Positions 35,780-45,872 of a DNA stretch of 64,000 bases are shown piece after piece. The notes below the pieces were generated by a model, which worked only from the letters and a program-made list of their open reading frames with translations, made no database searches and was not told the DNA's origin. The DNA is taken from NCBI RefSeq assembly GCF_000227725.2, contig NZ_MU255056.1:2845828-2909827 (forward strand). Direction: 5' to 3'. Position 1 is the stretch's first letter; each line of letters begins with the position of its first letter. The position numbers and the translations under genes are program-made. The DNA is from Thiorhodospira sibirica ATCC 700588 (GTDB lineage: Bacteria > Pseudomonadota > Gammaproteobacteria > Ectothiorhodospirales > Ectothiorhodospiraceae).

Positions 35780-37867
35780 ATGGAGAACCTCCTTCGGCTT
35801 ATTGTGATTGATGAGGACATCAATGACGCAGAGATGATGATCAGCAGGCTAAAATCTGCAGGATTTGTGGTGCGCCCGGAAAAGGCTGACAACGAGGAGG
35901 ATTTGCAGGAAAAACTGCGCTCGCAGACGCCGGATTTGGTGATTTGTTCGCTGGCCCATGCGCAATTGCCTCTGGACAAAACGCTGGCAGTGATCCATCG
36001 CATGGGGCGGCGCATTCCGGTGATTGCCCTGGCCGTCGATGATCGTGTCGATGTGGTCAGCTGCCTGGAGCTTGGCGCCAATGATATGGTGCATAAAAGC
36101 CACCCGGAACACCTCAAGCGGGTGGTCGCCCGAACGCTGGAGGGGCAAAAGCACTGGCGACAGATGAAAAAACTCGAATCGGCCTTGCGTGAGGCCGAGC
36201 GACGGTGCAAGACCCTGCTCGACAGTTCCCGCGATGCCATCAGTTATGTGCATGAAGGCATGCACATTTATGTGAATGCCTCATATCTGGAGCTGTTTGG
36301 CTATACCGACATGGAGGATATCGAAGGGATGCCCTTGATGGATCTGGTGGCTGACGAGGAACAAAAAAAGCTCAAGGAGTTTTTGCGCAATTACGATAAA
36401 TCAGAGGATGAAAGCGCGCAGACCACCTTGCTGGATATTCAGCTACGCAATGCCCGCAATGAAAAGTTTCCCGCCGAGATGGAGTTCAGTCCCGCCAGCA
36501 TTGATGGCGAGAGCTGCACCCAAATTCTGATCCGCAATCAAAACACCAATGCCCGCCAGCTGGAAAAACAGCTCAATTACCTCAGCCAGCGCGATTTGGT
36601 CACCGGCCTGTATAATCGGCAATATTTCATTGAACGCTGCGGTACGGCGCTCGATGAAGCCTCGCAAGGCGAAGGCAACGCCAGCCTCGCCGAAATCAAG
36701 ATTGATGGTTTTAATATCATCCGCGAGCAAGTTGGCGTGGCGGCCAGCGATCTGGTGTTAAATGACATCGGCAAGATTTTGGAGCGCCAATGTCAGGAAG
36801 AGCGCGGCGAATTGGTGGCGCGCTTTGAGGGTGAAACCTTTGCCATCCTGCTCAGACGCTGGGAGCAAAAGGATCTGGAAGGCTTTTATAACGGGGTGTT
36901 ACAGGCGGTTGCCAACCATATCTGTGATGTGGAAGGGCGCTCCATCACCTGCACAGTGTCGGTGGGCGTAGCACAACTGGATGAAAACACCGCAGATATC
37001 AATGAGCTTTTGTCCCGCACGCAAAAATCGGTCGCGCAAGCCCTCAAGGAAGGCGGCAATCGCCTGGTGATTTATCAGCCCAAGGAAGGTGAGATGACCC
37101 AAAAACAACTGGACGATCTCTGGAATGCGCGCATCAGCGATGCGATTCGCCATCAGCGTATGCGGCTTAATTTTCAGCCGATCATCAGCCTGCACGGTGA
37201 AGGCGGCGAGCGCTATGAGGTTTTCATGCGCATGATTGATGATAAAGGCGAACTGATTGCACCCAATGATTTTTTACCCAGCGCAGAACGCTCCGGCATG
37301 GCCAAGGCGCTGGATCGCTGGATTCTGACCCAGGCGATGGATAAACTCGCCGAGCAGCGCCAAAAAGGCCGGGATACCACTTTTTTTATCAAAATCACCG
37401 CCGGTTCGCTGCAAGATCCCTTGCTCCTGAACTGGATCAATGAAAAGCTCAAGGAAAAACGCATCCCGGCGCCCAATATCGTGCTGGAAATGCGCGAAAC
37501 CACTGCGCTGGCCTATCTCAAGCAGGTCAAGGAGTTTTGCAAGGGTCTGAAAACCATCCAGTGTGCCTTTGCCCTGGAGGAATTTGGCGGCGGACTCAAT
37601 CCCTTTCAGATTCTCAATCAGCTCTCCGTGGATTATCTGAAAATTGACCATCACTTTATGCACAAGCTCGCGGACAGCAAAGAAAATCATGAAGCTATTC
37701 AACATATTACCGAAACCGCACACTCGCTGAACAAGCTGATCATTGCTCCGCATATTGAGGATGCCGCCACCCTGTCGGTGCTCTGGGGCATTGGCGTGAA
37801 TTATGTGCAGGGTAATTTCATGCAGCCGCCGTCAGAAAAGCTTGATTATGATTTTTCTACCAGCTAG
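35780..37867 (+). CDS. FimX-like degenerate GGDEF-EAL regulator
   Basis: The protein of 695 residues has a receiver-like domain (LLRLIVIDEDINDAEMMISR), a PAS domain, a GGDEF domain whose motif is reduced to EGETF (about residue 349) and an EAL domain reduced to EVF (about residue 480). The EEFGGG segment replaces DDFGTG, while LSVDYLKIDHHFM is kept. This architecture and these losses are those of FimX, a c-di-GMP-binding protein that controls type IV pilus assembly. It would bind but neither make nor degrade c-di-GMP. I start it at ATG 35780. A pilZ gene near 57.7 kb fits this role. The 233-base leader has no gene. Confidence 0.85.
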   Translation: MENLLRLIVIDEDINDAEMMISRLKSAGFVVRPEKADNEEDLQEKLRSQTPDLVICSLAHAQLPLDKTLAVIHRMGRRIPVIALAVDDRVDVVSCLELGANDMVHKSHPEHLKRVVARTLEGQKHWRQMKKLESALREAERRCKTLLDSSRDAISYVHEGMHIYVNASYLELFGYTDMEDIEGMPLMDLVADEEQKKLKEFLRNYDKSEDESAQTTLLDIQLRNARNEKFPAEMEFSPASIDGESCTQILIRNQNTNARQLEKQLNYLSQRDLVTGLYNRQYFIERCGTALDEASQGEGNASLAEIKIDGFNIIREQVGVAASDLVLNDIGKILERQCQEERGELVARFEGETFAILLRRWEQKDLEGFYNGVLQAVANHICDVEGRSITCTVSVGVAQLDENTADINELLSRTQKSVAQALKEGGNRLVIYQPKEGEMTQKQLDDLWNARISDAIRHQRMRLNFQPIISLHGEGGERYEVFMRMIDDKGELIAPNDFLPSAERSGMAKALDRWILTQAMDKLAEQRQKGRDTTFFIKITAGSLQDPLLLNWINEKLKEKRIPAPNIVLEMRETTALAYLKQVKEFCKGLKTIQCAFALEEFGGGLNPFQILNQLSVDYLKIDHHFMHKLADSKENHEAIQHITETAHSLNKLIIAPHIEDAATLSVLWGIGVNYVQGNFMQPPSEKLDYDFSTS

Positions 37868-37957
37868 CGTGGCGACATCATTTTGATGCCGCTTTAAAAA
37901 CAGCAACGGCTACCGGCCTGCGCCGCGTGCGTCGCGGCAGGCAGGGAAGCCGCCGCC
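37866..37957. repeat. Palindromic repeat pair, copy B
   Basis: AGCGTGGCGACATCA with TGATGCCGCT (37866-37893) forms a REP-like hairpin. It is followed by GGCCTGCGCCGCG, TGCG and TCGCGGCAGGC (37915-37942), a second strong hairpin, then GGGAAGCCGCCGC. The same order with changes is at 4076-4162, and the second hairpin recurs at 46284-46320. Confidence 0.65.
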
Positions 37958-37988
37958 ACAACACTGTTTTATATCCACAGGATGACTT

Positions 37989-39080
37989 ATGCCCGAACTT
38001 TCTCGTGCGCAGGTTGAAACCGCGCTGACACACATTCAAGACCCCTATCTAGGCACTGATTTGCTCAATGCCCAGGCCGTCAGCGCCATTGATATCAATG
38101 GCAGTGAGCTTAGCCTCACCCTGACGCTGGGCTATCCTGCACAGGGCTGGCTGCCGACGCTGTGTGAGCAGGTGCGCACTTCCCTGATGCAGCTTCCCGG
38201 AGTCACCAAGGTCAACGTTTCCGGTCAGATCAAGATTGCCACGCATGCGGTACAGCAAAACCTAAAGCCCCTTGGACACATCAAAAACATCATCGCGGTG
38301 GCCTCCGGCAAAGGCGGCGTCGGCAAATCCACCACGGCGGTGAATCTGGCACTGGCCTTATCGTTGGAAGGGGCGCGGGTGGGGCTGCTGGATGCCGATA
38401 TTTATGGACCCAGTCAACCGCGTATGCTGGGCATCACTGACAAACCGGAAACCAAGGATGGACGCAGCCTGGAGCCTCTGGAAAATTATGGTATCCAGGC
38501 GATGTCCATTGGTTTTCTGATTGATGAAGACACGCCGATGATCTGGCGCGGGCCGATGGTGACTCAGGCCCTGGAGCAATTGCTGCGCGAAACCAACTGG
38601 CAGGATCTGGATTATCTGGTCATTGATCTGCCGCCGGGCACCGGGGATATTCAACTGACGCTGGCGCAAAAAATCCCGGTCAGCGGCGCAGTCATTGTTA
38701 CCACACCGCAGGATATTGCCTTACTGGATGCGCGCAAGGGCTTGAAGATGTTTGAAAAAGTCGAGGTGCCGGTGCTGGGCATTGTGGAAAATATGAGCAT
38801 CCACATTTGCAGCGAATGCGGTCATGAATCCTTCCTGTTCGGCCAGGGCGGCGGTGAGCGCATGGCGCAAGAATATGAGGTCAGTTTTTTAGGCAGTCTG
38901 CCCCTGGATATCAGCATTCGTGAACAGGCCGATAGCGGCAAGCCCTCTGTGGTCGCCGATCCCCAAGGGCGAGTCGCGCAGATCTACCGTGAAATCGCCC
39001 GGCGCACGGCGGCCCGCTTGGCCTTGCAGGGCAAGGATTACAGCGCCCGCTTCCCCAATATTGTGATTCAGAATACCTAA
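37989..39080 (+). CDS. apbC: Mrp/NBP35-type iron-sulfur carrier ATPase
   Basis: The 363-residue protein has an N-terminal DUF59-like region (TALTHIQDPYLGTDLLNAQ), the deviant Walker A motif VASGKGGVGKSTTAVNLALA, DADIYGPSQPRMLGI, and a C-terminal Cys pair in SIHICSECGHESFLFG. ApbC/Mrp proteins carry Fe-S clusters to apoproteins. The stop codon is directly followed by the dcd start, so the pair is translationally coupled; apbC-dcd adjacency is common in gammaproteobacteria. Confidence 0.94.
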   Translation: MPELSRAQVETALTHIQDPYLGTDLLNAQAVSAIDINGSELSLTLTLGYPAQGWLPTLCEQVRTSLMQLPGVTKVNVSGQIKIATHAVQQNLKPLGHIKNIIAVASGKGGVGKSTTAVNLALALSLEGARVGLLDADIYGPSQPRMLGITDKPETKDGRSLEPLENYGIQAMSIGFLIDEDTPMIWRGPMVTQALEQLLRETNWQDLDYLVIDLPPGTGDIQLTLAQKIPVSGAVIVTTPQDIALLDARKGLKMFEKVEVPVLGIVENMSIHICSECGHESFLFGQGGGERMAQEYEVSFLGSLPLDISIREQADSGKPSVVADPQGRVAQIYREIARRTAARLALQGKDYSARFPNIVIQNT

Positions 39081-40055
39081 ATGTCGATTAAATCCGATCA
39101 CTGGATTCGCCAGATGGCGCAAAGCTATCATATGATTGAGCCCTTTGCCGGCGAACAGGTGCGCTATGTCAATGAGCAACGGGTGATTTCCTATGGCACC
39201 TCCAGCTATGGCTATGATGTGCGCTGTGCCCGCGAATTCAAGGTGTTTACCAACATCAACTCTACCATCGTCGATCCCAAGCATTTTGACGAACGCAGCT
39301 TTGTGGATATTGAGGCCGATGAGTGCATCATCCCGCCGAACTCCTTTGCTTTGGCGCGCACGGTGGAATATTTCCGCATCCCGCGCAATGTCTTGGTGGT
39401 GTGTCTGGGGAAAAGCACCTATGCCCGCTGTTTCAGCGCCGATACGGCCGTGGCCTTAAGCGATGGTCGCGCCATGACGCTGGAAGCGATGGCCGAGGGG
39501 CACGGTCGGGGGGATGTCTTTGAGGGCTACACCCTGCATCCCGACGGCGAGGTGAGTGCAAGCCCCCTGATGGCACCGCGCTATATCGGGCGGGATGCCT
39601 TGCTGGAGCTGACTTTGGATCATGGCGAAACGATCCGCTGCACCTCGGATCATGAGTTTTTGCGATCTGATCACAGCCTGACCCCGGCACATGCGCTGCG
39701 TCCCGGCGATGCGCTAATGCCCATACAGCGCCAAGTGGTTGCGGTGCGCGAACTGCCTGGCGATCATGATGTATATTGCCTAAGCGTCCCCGATACGCAT
39801 AACTTTGCCCTCAAGGCCGGAGTGTTTGTGCGCAACTGCGGCATCATTGTCAATGTCACCCCGCTGGAACCGGAATGGGAAGGGCATGTGACCCTGGAGT
39901 TTTCCAACACCACCCCCTTGCCGGCACGCATTTATGCCAACGAAGGCGTGGCCCAGATGCTGTTTTTTGAATCGGATCAAGTGTGTGCCACCTCCTATAA
40001 AGATCGCGGCGGCAAATACCAAGGCCAACTCGGCGTCACCCTGCCCAAGGCCTGA
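39081..40055 (+). CDS. dcd: dCTP deaminase precursor with in-frame mini-intein
   Basis: The frame encodes 324 residues, but dCTP deaminase (dCTP to dUTP plus ammonia, the supply step for dTTP) is about 188. Residues 1-116 and 253-324 together give a normal Dcd of 188 residues; residues 117-252 are an intein. The junction falls in the active-site block [14 protein letters not shown], after the Arg equivalent to E. coli R115. The catalytic Glu in HVTLEFSN stands on the other side, so the unspliced product should be inactive. ATG 39081 follows directly on the apbC stop with no clear ribosome site. Confidence 0.93.
   Translation: MSIKSDHWIRQMAQSYHMIEPFAGEQVRYVNEQRVISYGTSSYGYDVRCAREFKVFTNINSTIVDPKHFDERSFVDIEADECIIPPNSFALARTVEYFRIPRNVLVVCLGKSTYARCFSADTAVALSDGRAMTLEAMAEGHGRGDVFEGYTLHPDGEVSASPLMAPRYIGRDALLELTLDHGETIRCTSDHEFLRSDHSLTPAHALRPGDALMPIQRQVVAVRELPGDHDVYCLSVPDTHNFALKAGVFVRNCGIIVNVTPLEPEWEGHVTLEFSNTTPLPARIYANEGVAQMLFFESDQVCATSYKDRGGKYQGQLGVTLPKA
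39429..39836 (+). other. Mini-intein within dcd (136 residues)
   Basis: The insert begins with the splicing Cys ([13 protein letters not shown], block A), has a block [13 protein letters not shown] with the TxxH pair, block [19 protein letters not shown], and ends with FVRN before the +1 Cys of the extein. The terminal Asn and flanking Cys1 and Cys+1 are those of a class 1 intein. The penultimate residue is Arg instead of the usual His, as in some known active inteins. At 136 residues there is no room for a LAGLIDADG or HNH endonuclease. Splicing is inferred from conserved motifs and the restored host length. Confidence 0.92.
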
Positions 40056-40109
40056 GATCATGGCAGCGCGTATGCCATTACTAGCGTCGGCTTTCGTGAG
40101 CACACGCGC

Positions 40110-41447
40110 ATGAATGTGATCTTTTTTGCGCTGGTGGCAATGGCCTTTGGCGCAGCAGCCTTTGCCCAACTGCGCTGGGATGGCGAAGGCAGCGCACCGA
40201 TGGAGCTGTTGACGCGCAGCATTATCGATTCCGCCAGCGGCGCGGTGGAATTGGCCATTGGCCTGATCGGCGTCATGACCCTGTTTCTGGGGCTGATCAA
40301 GGTTGCCGAAGCTGGCGGCCTGCTGGCCATTCTGGCGCGCCTGATCCGCCCGCTGATGGTACGCCTGTTTCCCGAAGTGCCGCCCAATCATCCGGCGATG
40401 GGCGCCATGATCCTCAATCTGTCGGCCAATATGATGGGGCTTGGCAATGCCGCCACGCCCTTTGGCATCCGCGCCATGCAGGAGCTGGAAAAGCTCAACC
40501 CGCATCCGGGGGTGGCCAGCAATGCCATGGTGCTGTTTCTGGCGATTAATACCTCCAGCGTCACCCTGTTACCCACCGGGGTGATTGCCCTGCGGGCAGC
40601 GGCGGGTTCGCAAGACCCGGCGGCGATCTTGCCCACCACCTTATTTGCCACCCTCTGCGCCACCCTTGCCGGAATCAGTGCGGCGATGCTCTATCGCCGC
40701 TGGTTTCCCCTGCCGCCACCGGTTGCGCTGCCGCCGAGCGTGCCAGACCATGTGCCAGCATCCCCGGAGAATGAAGCTACACCCAGCAAGGCCCCCGCTG
40801 CGCCGGTGGATAGCGAAGCGGCAGCACTTCCCCACGCTGACGATCCGCCCTATCCCGGCTGGGTATCGGCGCTGGCCCTGCTCGCCTTTGTCAGCCTGAT
40901 TCCCCTTACCGTGCTGTATGGGCAGGTGATTGCACCGTGGATCATTCCCGCGCTGGTGCTCGGCTTTCTGAGCTTTGGTCTGCTGCGCGGGGTGCGGATT
41001 TATGAGGTCTTTGTCGAGGGTGCCAAGGAAGGATTTCAAGTGGCGGTGCGCATCATTCCCTATCTGGTGGCGATTCTGGTCGCCGTGGGAATGCTGCGTG
41101 CCAGCGGCGCCTTGGGGGCAATGGTATCCTGGATCAGCCCGTGGACGGTTCCTTTAGGGATGCCCGCCGAGGCTTTGCCGATGGCCTTGTTGCGTCCCTT
41201 ATCCGGTTCCGGAGCCTATGGCATCATGGCCTCCATCATCAATGACCCCGCCATTGGCCCGGACAGTTATATCGGCTATCTGGTCACCACCTTGCAAGGC
41301 TCCACCGAAACCACCTTTTATGTGATTGCGGTGTATTTTGGTGCGGTAGGCATCCGCCGTCTGCGCCATGCCATCCCCGCCGCGCTGACCGCCGATATTG
41401 TGGCCGTGATTGCGGCGGTTGTGGCCGTCAGCTGGCTGCTGGCCTGA
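40110..41447 (+). CDS. Fused SpmA/SpmB-like nucleoside recognition membrane protein
   Basis: The 445-residue membrane protein has two gate-type nucleoside recognition halves. The first (about 1-200) contains LIGVMTLFLGLIKVAEAGG and LSANMMGLGNAATPFGIRAM, as in SpmA. The second (about 245-445) contains RIIPYLVAILVAVGMLRASG, LLRPLSGSGAYGIMASIIND and STETTFYVIAVYFGAVGIRR, as in SpmB. A Pro/Ala-rich linker joins them. In non-spore-formers these proteins are of unknown function, possibly transport of a small molecule or lipid. It is 54 bases after dcd. Confidence 0.85.
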   Translation: MNVIFFALVAMAFGAAAFAQLRWDGEGSAPMELLTRSIIDSASGAVELAIGLIGVMTLFLGLIKVAEAGGLLAILARLIRPLMVRLFPEVPPNHPAMGAMILNLSANMMGLGNAATPFGIRAMQELEKLNPHPGVASNAMVLFLAINTSSVTLLPTGVIALRAAAGSQDPAAILPTTLFATLCATLAGISAAMLYRRWFPLPPPVALPPSVPDHVPASPENEATPSKAPAAPVDSEAAALPHADDPPYPGWVSALALLAFVSLIPLTVLYGQVIAPWIIPALVLGFLSFGLLRGVRIYEVFVEGAKEGFQVAVRIIPYLVAILVAVGMLRASGALGAMVSWISPWTVPLGMPAEALPMALLRPLSGSGAYGIMASIINDPAIGPDSYIGYLVTTLQGSTETTFYVIAVYFGAVGIRRLRHAIPAALTADIVAVIAAVVAVSWLLA

Positions 41448-41685
41448 GCGCCTGCGCTAAATCCTGCACAGATCGCTTGCACCCAGGCGCGATGTAAGCG
41501 ACTATCTCGACCGGGCGGGGTTTGCCCAATGCCTCATACGCAAAAGGCTTCAAAGTGCCCGTCAATGCCGGGCGCAGTGAGCTTTTCCGCCTCTGTCGGG
41601 GCACAAGACACCCGCTGCGTCGGTCGCGTTGCAAATGACGCTATCTCAACGATGTATCCTGATAAACGATAGAAGGAGAATGCCC

Positions 41686-41964
41686 GTGTCAAAAGAAGTC
41701 ATTGTTTTGCTGATTGGTGTTGCCGCATGCATCGGGGTTTTTTATTACTACAAGCCAAAACCCAGACCGAGAAAGACCGCGACAGACCAACACAGCACTC
41801 CTGCCACAGAGGCCAGCACTGCCCAGCACAACCCGGCGCTGATGAATCAGCCATCCGGCGAAAGCACAGCAACACCCAGTCCGGACGCGCCTGCGGCTGC
41901 CGCCAATACGCCCGCCCCTTCGACTAACGAAGACCAACCCGCGTCACAACGCAGCGACACCTAA
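41686..41964 (+). CDS. Small membrane protein, unknown function
   Basis: The 92-residue protein has one N-terminal membrane helix (VIVLLIGVAACIGVFYYY), a basic stretch (KPKPRPRK) and a low-complexity Thr/Ala/Pro/Ser tail. GTG 41686 is chosen because AGGAG (41674-41678) lies seven bases upstream; ATG 41680 is too close. I recognise no family. The tail resembles periplasmic linkers, and the positive stretch right after the helix could also place the tail in the cytoplasm. The 238 bases before it hold no other gene. Confidence 0.55.
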   Translation: MSKEVIVLLIGVAACIGVFYYYKPKPRPRKTATDQHSTPATEASTAQHNPALMNQPSGESTATPSPDAPAAAANTPAPSTNEDQPASQRSDT

Positions 41965-42087
41965 ATACAGCACACACCTCCGGGGCCTGCGCGCCTGTAA
42001 AACGGCCCTGGAGGCTTGCGCCGTTCGCTTGAAATATCATCAGCACAAGAAGTTTATGTTTACAGGGTTGGCTATTCTGAGCGGTAT

Positions 42088-43857
42088 ATGTCTCTAATTC
42101 CTGAGCCATTTATTAATGAGCTGCTTGAGCGCACGGATATTGTGGCGCTGATTTCGGCGCGGGTGCCGCTCAAGCGTCAGGGCAGTAATTACATGGCCCG
42201 CTGTCCGTTTCATACGGAAAAAACCCCCTCCTTTTCCGTCAATCCGGCCAAGCAGTTTTATCACTGCTTTGGCTGTGGCGAGAGTGGCGATGCCATCCGC
42301 TTTCTGATGCGCCATGAAGGATTGGCGTTTCGCGAGGCCATCGAAAGCTTAGCCACGGATGCCGGGATGGAGATTCCGCAGGCGGAAAATGAACGCGGCG
42401 TAACACCGGAACACCGCAAGCAGCATGAAACCCTCTACGCAGCCTTGGCCAAAGCGGCAGAGTATTACTACGCCCAGTTGCGCCACAGCCCCGAGGCCAT
42501 TGAATACCTCAAACAACGTGGACTCACCGGCCAGATCGCCCGCACCTTTCAGATCGGCTATGCCCCCAAAGGCTGGGATGCGCTCTACAAAGCACTGGGC
42601 AGCGCCTTTGATGTACACATCCTGCTGACCGCAGGTCTGCTTGGGGAACGGCCACAGGGCGGCTATTATGACCGCTTTGTCGATCGCATCATGTTCCCGA
42701 TTCGCGACGGACGCGGGCGGGTCATCGGCTTTGGCGGCAGAAGCCTGGGGCAAAACAGCCCCAAATACCTCAACTCCCCGGAAACGCCGGTCTTTCACAA
42801 AGGCCGCGCCTTATATGGCCTGTTTGAGGCGCGTCAGGCCCAAGGCCGCCTGAGCCAGCTCGTGGTGGTTGAAGGCTATCTGGATGTGATCGCCCTGGCG
42901 CAGTTTGGCTTACCCTATGCGGTTGCCACACAAGGCACAGCGACCACGGCGGAACAACTCACCTTATTGTTTCGTCACAGCCCACGCATTGTGTTTTGCT
43001 TTGATGGTGATGCGGCGGGCAAAAAAGCCGCCTGGCGGGCCTTGGAGCATACTTTGCCGGTGATGCAGGATCATCGCGAGGCGGCTTTTTTGTTTTTACC
43101 CCCAGGAGATGATCCGGACAGCTGGATTCGACGTGAAGGGCTTGCTGCCTTTGAGCACTTGCTGCAACAAGCGATGCTGCTCAGTGAATTTTTAATCCGT
43201 GAATTAAGCCAGCGCCATGCGCTCAATAGCGCCGAGGGGCGGGCACAACTGGTTCGCGAAGCGGCCAGACTGATGGCGTTGATGCCCGAGGGATTGCTCA
43301 AAGCGCAATTGCTCACCGAGCTGAGCCGCTTGACCGCGATTGCGCGGGATACCGTAGCGCATTATGTCAGTCAAACACCGCCGCCCCCTCAAATGCCCAC
43401 GGCACCGCACACAGCAAGCCCGCCACGCACCTCCAAACTGCCCAGCCCGCAGGTGATGCAAACCCCGGTGCGCATAGCTCTGGCGCTGTTACTGCAAAGC
43501 CCGCCCTTGGCCTTGCGGGTAGAAGACCCCGCACGCCTGCAAAACCCCGACATTCCCGGCAGCGTCTTATTAAGCGAAGTCATCCAGCGGATCCAGCAAA
43601 GCCCGCAGCTACAAGGGCCAGAGCTGCTGCAACAGTATCAAAGCCATCCCGATGGCCCCCATCTGCAAAAACTCGCCCAGTGGTCCATTCCCACCGACAG
43701 CCCTACGGCCCATGCGCGCCTGTTTGACGACGCCATTCGGCGCATTCAGCAACGCCATCGCGACCTGCACACCCAACGACTGCTCAGCCGGGCGGCGGAA
43801 CATCCCCTCACCCCCGAGGAAAAAAAAACCTTGGCCCTGCTATTAAGGCCACGCTAA
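42088..43857 (+). CDS. dnaG: DNA primase
   Basis: DnaG makes RNA primers for replication. The protein of 589 residues has the CHC2 zinc ribbon (CPFHTEKTPSFSVNPAKQ, then YHCFGCGESGDAI) and a catalytic core with the Toprim motif VVEGYLDVIALAQFGLPYA and FDGDAAGKKAA. Its C-terminal helical domain is the DnaB contact. ATG 42088 (MSLIPEPFINELLERTDI) is the family start. Its usual partners rpsU (upstream) and rpoD (downstream) are absent here: YgiQ converges on it, so the macromolecular synthesis operon is broken. Confidence 0.95.
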   Translation: MSLIPEPFINELLERTDIVALISARVPLKRQGSNYMARCPFHTEKTPSFSVNPAKQFYHCFGCGESGDAIRFLMRHEGLAFREAIESLATDAGMEIPQAENERGVTPEHRKQHETLYAALAKAAEYYYAQLRHSPEAIEYLKQRGLTGQIARTFQIGYAPKGWDALYKALGSAFDVHILLTAGLLGERPQGGYYDRFVDRIMFPIRDGRGRVIGFGGRSLGQNSPKYLNSPETPVFHKGRALYGLFEARQAQGRLSQLVVVEGYLDVIALAQFGLPYAVATQGTATTAEQLTLLFRHSPRIVFCFDGDAAGKKAAWRALEHTLPVMQDHREAAFLFLPPGDDPDSWIRREGLAAFEHLLQQAMLLSEFLIRELSQRHALNSAEGRAQLVREAARLMALMPEGLLKAQLLTELSRLTAIARDTVAHYVSQTPPPPQMPTAPHTASPPRTSKLPSPQVMQTPVRIALALLLQSPPLALRVEDPARLQNPDIPGSVLLSEVIQRIQQSPQLQGPELLQQYQSHPDGPHLQKLAQWSIPTDSPTAHARLFDDAIRRIQQRHRDLHTQRLLSRAAEHPLTPEEKKTLALLLRPR

Positions 43858-43877
43858 CTGTCTCAGGACGCGGTGAC

Positions 43878-45869
43878 TCAGCGCGGGTGTTTGCGGCGCG
43901 GTTTGGCGCTTGTGTGTGGGCGGTTATTACTGAGGGACGGGCGTGGGCGTGGACGCGGTTCTGGGGGAATCAGGTGGCGCTTGCTCTGGCCGATCAAATC
44001 CGTGCGTCCCATACGCATGAGGGCGTCGCGCAGCAGTGGCCAGTTTTGCGGGTCGTGGTAGCGTAACAAGGCCTTGTGCAAACGGCGCTGGCGCTCGCCT
44101 TTGGGGATAAACACCCCCGCCCCCGGCGTTATGGCTTTGAGTGGATTGAGGCCGGTGTGGTACATGGTGGTTGCCAGGGCCATCGGCGCTGGCAGAAAGC
44201 TTTGCACCTGATCCAGGCGGTAGTCGTGCTGCTTGAGCCACAGCGCCAGCGCCAGCATGTCTTCATCGGTGCTGCCGGGATGGGCGGCGATGAAGTAGGG
44301 GATCAGGTATTGTTCTTTGTGCGCCGCCTGGGAGTATTGGTAAAACAGGCGCGCAAAGGCTTCATAGTGGGCAATCGCCGGTTTTTGCATCACCGCCAGC
44401 GGGCCGGGTTGGGTGTGCTCCGGGGCGATTTTCAGATAGCCGCCGACGTGGTGAGTCACCAGTGCCTTGATATAGTCAGGGTCTTGCAGGGCCAGATCAT
44501 AGCGCACCCCGGAGGCAATCAGGACGCGCTTGATACCCGGTGTGCTACGCACTTGCTGGTACAGCCGCTTAAGTTCGGTATGGCGGGTTTCCAGACGGCT
44601 GCAGATCTGCGGATGCAGACAGGAGGAACGCCGACACTGTGCCTCAATCGCCTTGTCCTTGCAGCCCAGGCGGTACATATTCGCCGTCGGTCCGCCCAGA
44701 TCGGAGATCACCCCGGTAAACCCGGCTACCTTGGCCTTGATGTCTTCCACCTCCTGCAAAATAGAAGCCTCGGAACGGCTTTGAATGATGCGCCCCTCAT
44801 GGGCGGTGATCGAACAAAAGCTGCAACCGCCAAAACAGCCGCGCAGAATATTGATGGAGCTGCGGATCATCTCCCATGCAGGCAGGCGCGCATCGCCATA
44901 CTGCGGATGCGGGGCCCGCGCAAAGGGCAGGGCATATACGGCATCCATTTCAGCGGTGGTCAGCGGGAGCGGTGGCGGATTCAGCCACAGAAATTTATCC
45001 CCATGCGCCTGGAGCAAGGGGCGGGCATTGCCAGGATTGCTCTCCAGATGCAGACAGCGGGCCGCATGGGCATAGGCCAGCGGATCATCTTTGACCTGGG
45101 CATAGCTGGGCAGCTGGATCAACGGCTGGGCGAGCGCCTTGGGCAACCCCTGTGGCGACGCCTGTGCATCCAGCAGCGTCCACCCCTCCGGCACTTGCTT
45201 GCAGACAAACGCGGTGCCGCGAATATCGCGCAACTGGCGGATACCTTCCCCCTTGGCGAGGCGGTGTGCCACCTCGACCACGGCGCGCTCGGCATTGCCA
45301 TACAGCAGCAGATCCGCCTTGGCATCCAATAAAATGCTGCGCCGCACCTTGTCAGACCAATAATCATAATGCGCCGCCCGGCGCAACGAGGCCTCAATCC
45401 CGCCCAGAATGACCGGGGTATCACGATAGGCCTCGCGGCAACGCTGCGCATACACCAGCACCGCCCGATCCGGACGCCGCCCGGCCTGCTCATGCGGGGT
45501 ATAGGCATCATTGCTGCGGGGCCGACGCTCAGCGGTATAATGATTCACCATCGAATCCATATTGCCGCTGGTCACCCCAAAAAACAGCCGGGGTTGCCCC
45601 AGCACCTGAAAGGCTGCCGCCGAAGTCCAGTCGGGCTGGCTGATGATCCCCACGCGAAAGCCCTGCGCCTCCAGCAAACGACCGATGATCGCCATGCCAA
45701 AACTTGGATGATCCACATAGGCATCCCCGGTTACCAGAATGACATCACAGGCATCCCAGCCCAGCACCTCCATCTCGGCGCGTGACATCGGCAAAAAAGG
45801 CGCAATACCAAAACGCACCGCCCAATAAGGACGATACGCAAATAATCCAGGAGCAGGCGGTGTGTGCAT
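43878..45869 (-). CDS. YgiQ family radical SAM protein
   Basis: This is a protein of about 663 residues. The N-terminal domain opens [20 protein letters not shown] and has GYDAC-like [20 protein letters not shown]; the radical SAM core has the cluster motif [22 protein letters not shown]-terminal DUF3362 region ends in a very basic tail ([11 protein letters not shown]). YgiQ-type enzymes are widespread but their reaction is not known. I start it at ATG 45869 rather than the preceding TTG. It is convergent with dnaG. Confidence 0.9.
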   Translation of the reverse strand: MHTPPAPGLFAYRPYWAVRFGIAPFLPMSRAEMEVLGWDACDVILVTGDAYVDHPSFGMAIIGRLLEAQGFRVGIISQPDWTSAAAFQVLGQPRLFFGVTSGNMDSMVNHYTAERRPRSNDAYTPHEQAGRRPDRAVLVYAQRCREAYRDTPVILGGIEASLRRAAHYDYWSDKVRRSILLDAKADLLLYGNAERAVVEVAHRLAKGEGIRQLRDIRGTAFVCKQVPEGWTLLDAQASPQGLPKALAQPLIQLPSYAQVKDDPLAYAHAARCLHLESNPGNARPLLQAHGDKFLWLNPPPLPLTTAEMDAVYALPFARAPHPQYGDARLPAWEMIRSSINILRGCFGGCSFCSITAHEGRIIQSRSEASILQEVEDIKAKVAGFTGVISDLGGPTANMYRLGCKDKAIEAQCRRSSCLHPQICSRLETRHTELKRLYQQVRSTPGIKRVLIASGVRYDLALQDPDYIKALVTHHVGGYLKIAPEHTQPGPLAVMQKPAIAHYEAFARLFYQYSQAAHKEQYLIPYFIAAHPGSTDEDMLALALWLKQHDYRLDQVQSFLPAPMALATTMYHTGLNPLKAITPGAGVFIPKGERQRRLHKALLRYHDPQNWPLLRDALMRMGRTDLIGQSKRHLIPPEPRPRPRPSLSNNRPHTSAKPRRKHPR

Positions 45870-45872
45870 CAA

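Noticed and set aside
39429-39836. Insert in dcd as an ordinary domain or an intein with homing endonuclease
   Set aside because: Splicing blocks A, B, F and G with Cys1, terminal Asn and Cys+1 are clear, and the length leaves no room for an endonuclease.
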